Source: Saprospiraceae bacterium
GTDB taxonomy: Bacteria; Bacteroidota; Bacteroidia; Chitinophagales; Saprospiraceae
Direction: 5' to 3'
Assembly (NCBI GenBank): GCA_020848995.1
Contig: JADLHA010000009.1
Span: forward strand, 20,676 to 84,675
Length of the DNA: 64,000 nt
The notes under the pieces were generated by a model. That model had not been told where the DNA came from, did not search any database, and saw nothing but the letters and a program-made list of their open reading frames with translations. The stretch's first letter is position 1. The number at the start of each line of letters is the position of its first letter. This document shows positions 54,301-63,300 of the stretch, piece after piece. A program made the position numbers and the translations under genes.

Positions 54301-57300
54301 TTGCGCATCCGGTTGACCAAAAACAACCTCATCGACAACGCAAGCTCTCCCCGAGATGAACGGGCTTACATTGCTGCAACGGATGGGGAAGTGGAAGACT
54401 ACAGCTTGGTCGAATTGAATTGTCCGGCTCCGGGATTTGATTCAGCCTGTGTATCTCAGGACACCATCAACGCGCACTACGAGGCCTGGCTGCTCACGGC
54501 TTCCGGCGGCGGTGGCTGCGACGGCGTGTTGACCAACAACGATCCCGGCCCTCCTGACTACTGCGGAGATACGGTCACGGTTACGTTTTACTACGTCAGC
54601 ACTTGTGCGCCGGATACGACCACTTGTACCTCTACGTATTCTATCCTGGTCGACACTTCGGTGCCCAACGTCGTATTGACCTGCCCAACGAATCTTACCG
54701 TCGATTCCTGTCAGACCCAGGCAGATATAGATGTTGCCTTTGACGATTGGTTGGCGACAGCAACGGTAAGTGGGGGGTGCAATACGGTATTGACCAACAA
54801 TAACACCGGAGCTCCTTCCCACTGCGGAGGTTCTACCACGGTCACTTTTACGGTCGAATCGGGCTGTGAACCCCCTGTAACCTGCTCGGCGGTTTTTGCA
54901 GTGACCAATGCGCCGGCATTGATGCTTAGTTGCCCCTCTAACCAAACCGAAGCGGCATGTCAGACGCAGGCGGCCATTGATGTTGCCTACAGTACCTGGC
55001 TGGCAAGCGCTTCCGCGTCGGGAGGATGTTCCGGAGCAAGCCTAAGCAACAATGGTGGCGCTGCTCCCCCGGCCTGTGGAGGCTCAAAAACCGTGACTTG
55101 GACGGCAATTTCCACCTGCGACACCCTTACGTGTACAGCGGTGTTTACCGTAACAGCCGCCCCCGGCGTGAGCCTGACCTGCCCGTCAAACAATACCCAG
55201 GCTGCCTGCCAGACCCAGGGGGCCATTGACGCTGCCTATAGTGCCTGGCTGGCTTCTACGAGCTTCTCCGGTGGATGCAATGCTGACATCTCCCACAACG
55301 GTGGTGCAGCACCCAGCAACTGCGGTGGATCGAAGACGGTGACCTGGACGGTCACTTCGAGCTGTGAACCCAATGTCACCTGCTCGGCGGTATTTACCGT
55401 GACGGCAGCGCCTTTGCTGGTGTTGGATTGTCCATTCAGCGTCACCGAATCTGCCTGTCAGACTTCTGCCGCCATCAACGCCAAATTTGCGACCTGGCTG
55501 GCGGGTGTTAGTGCCACGGGAGGATGCAATGTATCGGTAAGCAACAACAACACCGGTGCACCCCCGGCCTGCGGCGGTTCAACGACCGTAACTTTTACAG
55601 CAACCAGCAGTTGCGAGCCGCCAAAAACCTGCTCGGCATCCTTTACGGTCACGGTAGCGCCTTCCGTTACACTGACCTGTCCTGCAAACAATACCCAAGC
55701 TGCCTGTCAAACGCAGGCTGCCATCGATGCTGCTTACAGTGCATGGTTGGCTTCGGCAAGCTTTTCCGGAGGATGCAATGGTGCCATCTCTAACAATGGC
55801 GGGGCAGCTCCCAACATCTGCGGTGGTTCGAAAACCGTGACCTGGACCGTCACTTCCTCCTGTGAGCCCGACGTGACCTGCTCTGCGGTGTTCACGATTG
55901 AGGATGCGCCAGACGTCACCCTGACCTGTGCGAGCAATCAAACGGAGGCAGCCTGCCAAACGCAAGCCGCAATAGATGCTGCCTACAGCGCCTGGCTGGC
56001 ATCCGCCAGCTTTACCGGCGGCTGCAATGCAGTAATTTCCAACAACGGCGGTGGAGCACCCAACATCTGCGGTGGATCGAAGACCGTGACCTGGACCGTC
56101 ACTTCGAGCTGTGAACCCGACGTGACCTGTTCCGCAGTATTCACTATAGAGGACGCGCCAGACGTCTCCCTGACCTGTGCGAGCAATCAAACGGAAGCAG
56201 CCTGTCAAACTCAGGCCGCCATCGATGCTGCTTATGCGACCTGGCTGGCTACAGCAAGCTTCTCCGGTGGTTGCAACGCAGCCATCTCCAACAATGGCGG
56301 AGCAGCCCCCGATGCCTGCGGCGGATCGAAAACCGTGACCTGGACGGTCACCTCGAGCTGTGAAGCAAACGTCACGTGCTCGGCCGTCTTTACTGTTGAA
56401 GATGCGCAAGATGTAAGTCTAACCTGTGCGACGAACCAAACGGAAGCAGCATGCCAAACGCAAGCGGCTATTGATGCTACTTACAGTGCATGGCTGGCAT
56501 CCGCCAGCTTCACCGGTGGCTGCAATGCTTCGATCTCCAACAATGGAGGTGCGGCTCCCGATGCATGCGGTGGATCTAAAACCGTTACGTGGACCGTCAC
56601 TTCTTCGTGCGAACCCAACGTCACGTGTTCGGCCGTCTTTACCGTGACCGATGCACCAGTTGTCAGTTTGACCTGTGCAAGCAACCAGACAGAAGCGGCC
56701 TGCCAAACCCAGGCCGCCATCGATGCTGCTTACAGCGCATGGCTGGCTTCGGCAACCTTCTCCGGTGGTTGCAATGCGGGCATCTCCAACAATGGTGGTG
56801 CTGCCCCCGATGCCTGCGGCGGTTCGAAAACCGTGATCTGGACTGTAACATCGTCCTGTGAACCTAACGTTACGTGTTCAGCGGTCTTTACCGTTGAAGA
56901 TGCGCCCCCCGTCGTATTGACTTGTCCTGCCAATGTTTCGGAGCCTGCCTGTCAGTCGAAAATGGTCATTGAATCGAAGTTTGCCCTCTGGTTGGCCTCT
57001 GCAAGTTTTAGCGGAGGCTGCAATGCAAGCATGTCGAATGACAACTCGGGCGACTTTCCTCCTTGTGGAGGGGGCAAAACCGTAACGTTTACGGTGACGA
57101 GCACCTGCGAACCTCCAGTAACCTGTTCCGCCTCCTTTACGGTCGAATACGACACCATCGTCCCCACATTTACCGCCCCAGCGGACATCACCATTTACAA
57201 AGGTTCAGACAATCCCGACACAGCTACGCTGGTCAACTACCATTTCAATGCGGGTGCCAGTTACGACGACCTGTGTCCGGAATTGTTCTCCGGCATTCAA

Positions 57301-60300
57301 TCCTTCGTGGATGCGAGTTCCAATCCATTTAAAACGGACATTGGCGTATCGAGTGGTAGTTTGGCTTTTTCAACCAATGCCGTAGATGGCAGCGCTCTGC
57401 TCGTCGATTCATCTCACACCGCGGGACATTGGCAATTCAACCTTACCGGTGAAAGCATGTCCAAGGCAACGAATGTATCCGTGTACCTTCAGATGAAAAA
57501 ATTTGGCACGAACAGCGCAGACAGCCTGAAACTGCAATACAGCCTTGACGGGTCGAGCTGGACGACTTTCCGCACGAAAGCGCTCACCCTTGCCAGCTGG
57601 ATCCAGGATACGGCAACGATTACCGGTGTGGGCAATGTGGATTCACTTTACATCCGGGTCGGATACTCGGGAGGAGGTTCGGGAAGCAATCCCAAATCGT
57701 TAGCACTGGATAACTTTCAGGTACGCGCTTCTGTATGCTGCACCTTTGATGCATCGCCTGCCATTACTGGAGACGTGACCGACGAGTTTGACAGTTGCAA
57801 TCCAGACATCCAGGCAACTTATTGTGATTCCATAGTAGCCACCCCTTGTGAAGGATCCCATCTGATCTACAGAACATGGACCCTTCAGGACAGCTGCGGG
57901 AACACTGCGCCTGAACAAATTCAGGAAATCACCATCAGCGACACCACTCGACCCAGTTTCATGGTTCCTGCTGACGTGACCATTTACCAGGGCGCAGCAT
58001 CTGCCGATACCTTTACCCTGGTCAATTACGACTTCAACAACGGTACGTCTTATTCCAACCTAACTCCCAAACTACATTTCGGCGTCCAGTCCAAAATTGA
58101 TACCACTTCCAACAAGTTCAAACTCGACAGCGGCACGGTGACCGGAACCCTGGCCTTCACTGCCAATCCAATCGCCCGATGGGCGCTGCGCGTCGACAGC
58201 TCCAACCTTCCCGGCTATTGGCAATTCAACATCAAAGGCCCCACCCTTCCGGTTTGTACGGAGTTCGAGGTGTATACGCAATTTAACAAAAAGGACACTT
58301 CGAGTTCTGATACCGTGTATTATTACTACAGTATAGACAGCGTAGTTTGGAACAAGTTCCATCAATACACCACCCTCCTCGACTCCTTTGTGCAGGATAC
58401 TGCCAAAGTACCCATTGCACAAAGCATCAGTGCCCTGTATCTGCGAATGACTTATTCCGACAGCACCGGAGAGGAACCGTCTGTATTGCTTTTCGACAAT
58501 TTCCAGTTGCGGGCCATTGTAAACTACGATTCCTGCAGCGTAAATCCATCGGCCGACATCACCGGATATCCAACCGATCTCAAAGACAATTGCGATAGCA
58601 TTCCCACCCTTACCTACTCAGACGAGGTCGTTCCCGGATCCTGCCCTGACAACTACGTCATTGAGCGGAGTTGGATCGCCTACGACGACTGCAACAACAC
58701 TCGTATAGAAATCCAGGAAATCACGATCCTGGATACGGCGAAGCCCGTCATAACCTGTCCGGATGACATTGTCACCATCGATTGTGAAGCCAATGTTGAT
58801 CCTGACAGCACCGGATATGCGACCGCCACCGATCTGTGTTCAGAAGAAGTGACCATGATCGAGTACGTCGACAACATTATTCCCGGAACTTGCCCGGGAG
58901 ATTATACCATTGAGAGAACCTGGACGGCAACCGATTCCTGCAACAATATGGTAAGTTGTCTTCAGGTCATCAACGTCGACCCGCTACCTGGACCCAGCAT
59001 AACCTGCCCTGGGAACCAAACTGAAATGGCCTGTCAAACCCAAGCTGCCATTGATGCTGCCTACAGTGCCTGGCTCGATTCGGCGACATTTGACGGGGGG
59101 TGCGACGCAGAGATTTCCAACAACGGGGGTACCGCACCGGATGCTTGCGGAGGCTCCAAGACGGTGACCTGGACCGTTACGTCATCCTGTGCAGCAGATG
59201 TCACCTGCTCGGCAGTATTTACGGTAGAGGATGCGGCCGCTGTCGTACTGACCTGTCCGGCAAACAGTACACAGACATCCTGCCAGACCCAGGCAGCCAT
59301 TGATGCGGCTTATACCGCATGGCTGGCATCAGCCAGCTTCTCCGGTGGTTGCAATGCCGATATCTCCAACAATGGAGGAGCGGCTCCCGACGCCTGCGGA
59401 GGCTCGACTACCGTAACCTGGACCGTCACTTCTTCGTGTGAGCCCAACGTCACCTGTGCGGCGGTATTTACCGTTGAAGACGCTCCAGCCGTTGTACTGA
59501 ATTGTCCGGCGAACAATACCCAGGCTTCCTGTCAGACCCAGGCAGCCATCGACGCGGCATTTGGCGCGTGGCTGTCTTCGGCGACTTTCTCCGGGGGTTG
59601 CAATGCAAGCATTTCCAACAATGCGGGAGCAGCTCCTGATGCCTGTGGCGGATCAACTACCATAACGTGGACCGTAACTTCCTCGTGTGAGCCCGCGGTG
59701 ACTTGCGCTGCTGTGTTTACCGTTGAAGATGCTCCGGCCGTTGTACTCAACTGTCCGGCCAACAACAATCAGGCTTCTTGTCAAACTCAGGCCGCCATCG
59801 ATGCTGCTTACAGTGCATGGCTGGCTTCGGCGACTTTCTCCGGAGGTTGCAATGCAAGCATTTCCAATAATGCGGGGGCGGCTCCCAATGCCTGTGGCGG
59901 ATCAACTACCATAACGTGGACCGTAACTTCCTCGTGTGAGCCCGCAGTGTCTTGCGCTGCTGTGTTTACCGTTGAAGATGCTCCGGCCGTTGTACTCAAT
60001 TGCCCGGCCAACAATACTCAGGCTGCTTGCCAAACACAAGCCGCTATCGACGCGGCATACAGCGCCTGGTTGGCATCTGCAACCTTCTCGGGAGGTTGCA
60101 ACGCCGCTATCTCCAACAATGGTGGCACGGCTCCCGATGCGTGTGGCGGGTCAAAAACCGTGAACTGGACGGTCACTTCTTCGTGTGAGCCCGACGTCAG
60201 CTGTTCGGCAGTATTCACCGTAGAAGACGCCCCAGATGTCGTACTTACCTGTGCCGTCAATGCAACGCAGGCATCCTGTCAGACCCAAGCAGCCATTGAC

Positions 60301-63300
60301 GCAGCCTACAGCGCATGGCTGGCTTCGGCAAGCTTCACTGGAGGTTGCAACGCCGCCATCTCCAACAATGGTGGCACCGCTCCTGATGCGTGCGGCGGAT
60401 CGAAAACCGTTACCTGGACTGTTACTTCCTCCTGTGAACCCGACGTCAGCTGTTCGGCAGTATTCACCGTAGAAGATGCCCCTGCAATAGTACTCACCTG
60501 TGCCTCCAACCAAACAGAAGCCTCCTGCCAAACGCAGGCTGCCATTGATGCAGCCTACAGTGCGTGGTTGGCCTCGGCAAGCTTCACTGGAGGATGCAAT
60601 GCTGCCATCTCCAACAACGGCGGCACTGCTCCCGATGCTTGTGGTGGTTCCAAAACGGTGACCTGGACGGTCACTTCTACGTGTGAACCCGATGTCAGCT
60701 GTTCGGCCGTATTCACCGTAACGGATGCTCCGGCTGTTGTACTCAGTTGTCCTGCTAACCAGACAGAAGCTGCTTGCCAAACGCAGGCTGCCATCGATGC
60801 TACATACAGTGCATGGCTCGCTTCAGCCACCTTCTCCGGTGGTTGCAATGCAACTATTTCCAACAATGGAGGAGCTGCTCCCGATGCTTGCGGGGGTGCC
60901 AAAACCGTAACATGGACCATTACATCCACCTGTGAACCAGACGTTACCTGTTCGGCTGTGTTTACCGTGACCGATGCGCCTGCCGTGGTGCTAACTTGCC
61001 CTTCCAATCAAACAGAAGTTGCTTGTCAGACCCAGGCTGCCATCGATGCTGCTTACAGCGCATGGCTGGCTTCGGCGACCTTCTCCGGTGGCTGCAATGC
61101 CACCATTTCGAACAATGGAGGGGCGGCTCCGGATGCCTGTGGGGGATCTAAAACGGTAGTATGGACGGTCACTTCTACGTGTGAACCTAATGTCACCTGT
61201 TCGGCCGTATTTACAGTAACCGACGCTCCGGCTGTTGTGCTCAATTGTCCGGCAAATCAGACCGAAGCGGCCTGTCAAACCCAGGCCGCCATCGATGCGG
61301 CTTACAGTGCATGGCTGGCTTCGGCCACTTTCTCCGGTGGATGCAATGCAGCCATTTCAAACAATGGCGGGGCGGCTCCCGATGCCTGTGGTGGATCCAA
61401 AACCGTGACCTGGACGGTCACCTCCTCGTGTGAACCCGACGCCACTTGTTCTGCCGTGTTTACTGTTACCGACGCTCCAGCTATAGTAATCAATTGCCCG
61501 GCCAACCAGACCGAAGCAGCTTGTCAAACCCAGGCGGCCATCGATGCTGCTTACAGTGCATGGCTGGCTTCTGCCACTTTCTCCGGTGGATGCAATGCCG
61601 CCATTTCAAACAATGGCGGGGCGGCTCCCGATGCCTGTGGTGGATCCAAAACCGTGACCTGGACGGTCACCTCCTCGTGTGAACCCGACGTCACTTGTTC
61701 TGCCGTGTTTACAGTTACCGACGCTCCAGCCGTTGTGCTCACCTGTCCTGCCAACCAGACCGAAGCAGCTTGTCAAACTCAAGCTGCCATCGACGCCGCT
61801 TTTGCAACCTGGCTGGCTTCGGCAAGCTCAGCCGGCGGTTGTAATGCAAACTTGACGAACAACGCAGGTGCAGCTCCCCCTGCTTGTGGTGGATCAACGA
61901 CCGTGACCTGGACGGTCACTTCTTCATGTGAACCCAACGTCACCTGTGCAGCGATATTTACCGTAACGGATGCACCGGCAGTTGTGCTCACTTGTCCGGC
62001 GAATCAGACTGTATCCGCCTGCCAGACACAGGCTCAAGTCGATATTGCGTTTGCCAACTGGCTGGCTTCTGCAAGTTCATCCGGCGGGTGTAATGCAGCT
62101 ATGTCAAATAATGCGGGAGCGGCTCCTCCGGCTTGCGGAGGGGCGACGACCGTAAGCTGGACCGTCACTTCGTCGTGCGAACCCGATGTCACTTGCTCGG
62201 CCGTGTTTACGGTCACCAATGCGCCAAATGTTTCAATCACCTGTGCGCCTAACCGCACCCGACCCGCCTGTCTGACTCAGAATAACATCAACAACAATTT
62301 CAACAACTGGCTTTTGCTGACTACTTTCTCTGGTGGGTGTAACGCCAGCATTTCCAACGACAATACGGGACCACCAAACCGATGCGGGGGCTCTACTACG
62401 GTAACCTGGACCATAACTTCCACCTGTCAGATGCCCGTTACCTGTTCCGCGACTTATACCGTGACCGCCGCACCTCCGGTCGTGCTGAATTGTCCGGCAA
62501 ACAATACTCAGGCTGCCTGCCAGACGCAGGCTGCTATTGATGCTGCCTTCAGCGCCTGGCTGGCAACTGCCAGTTTCTCGGGTGGATGCAACGCGAGTAT
62601 GACTAACAATGCGGGGGCAGCACCGCCTGCTTGCGGCGGTTCCACTACCGTGACCTGGACGGTCACCTCATCGTGCGAACCCAACGTCACATGTTCAGCT
62701 GTATTTACGGTAACCAATGCACCCGCAGTGGTGCTGACATGCCCGGCGAATCAAACTGAAGCAGCCTGCCAGACTCAGGCTACCATTGATGCTGCCTATA
62801 GTGTCTGGTTGGCTTCGGCAACCCTCTCCGGTGGCTGTAATGCCGCCATCTCCAACAATGGAGGAGCGGCTCCCGATGCCTGCGGTGGATCCAAAACCGT
62901 GACCTGGACCGTCACTTCCTCCTGTGAGCCCGATGTCAGTTGTTCGGCTGTATTCACCGTGACCGATGCTCCGGCTGTGGTACTCAATTGCCCGGCCAAC
63001 CAAACAGAAGCTGCTTGCCAGACCCAGACCGCCATCGATGCTGCTTACAGTGCATGGCTGGCTTCGGCTACCTTCTCTGGTGGTTGCAACGCCGACATCT
63101 CCAACAATGGCGGGGCAGCTCCCGACGCTTGCGGGGGGTCCAAAACCGTGACCTGGACCGTCACTTCCTCCTGCGAGCCCGACGTCAGCTGTTCGGCTGT
63201 ATTTACCGTGCTCGACGCTCCGGCTGTGGTACTCAACTGCCCGGCCAACCAGACAGAACCCGCTTGCCAGACCCAGGCCGCCATCGACGCCGCTTTTGCC

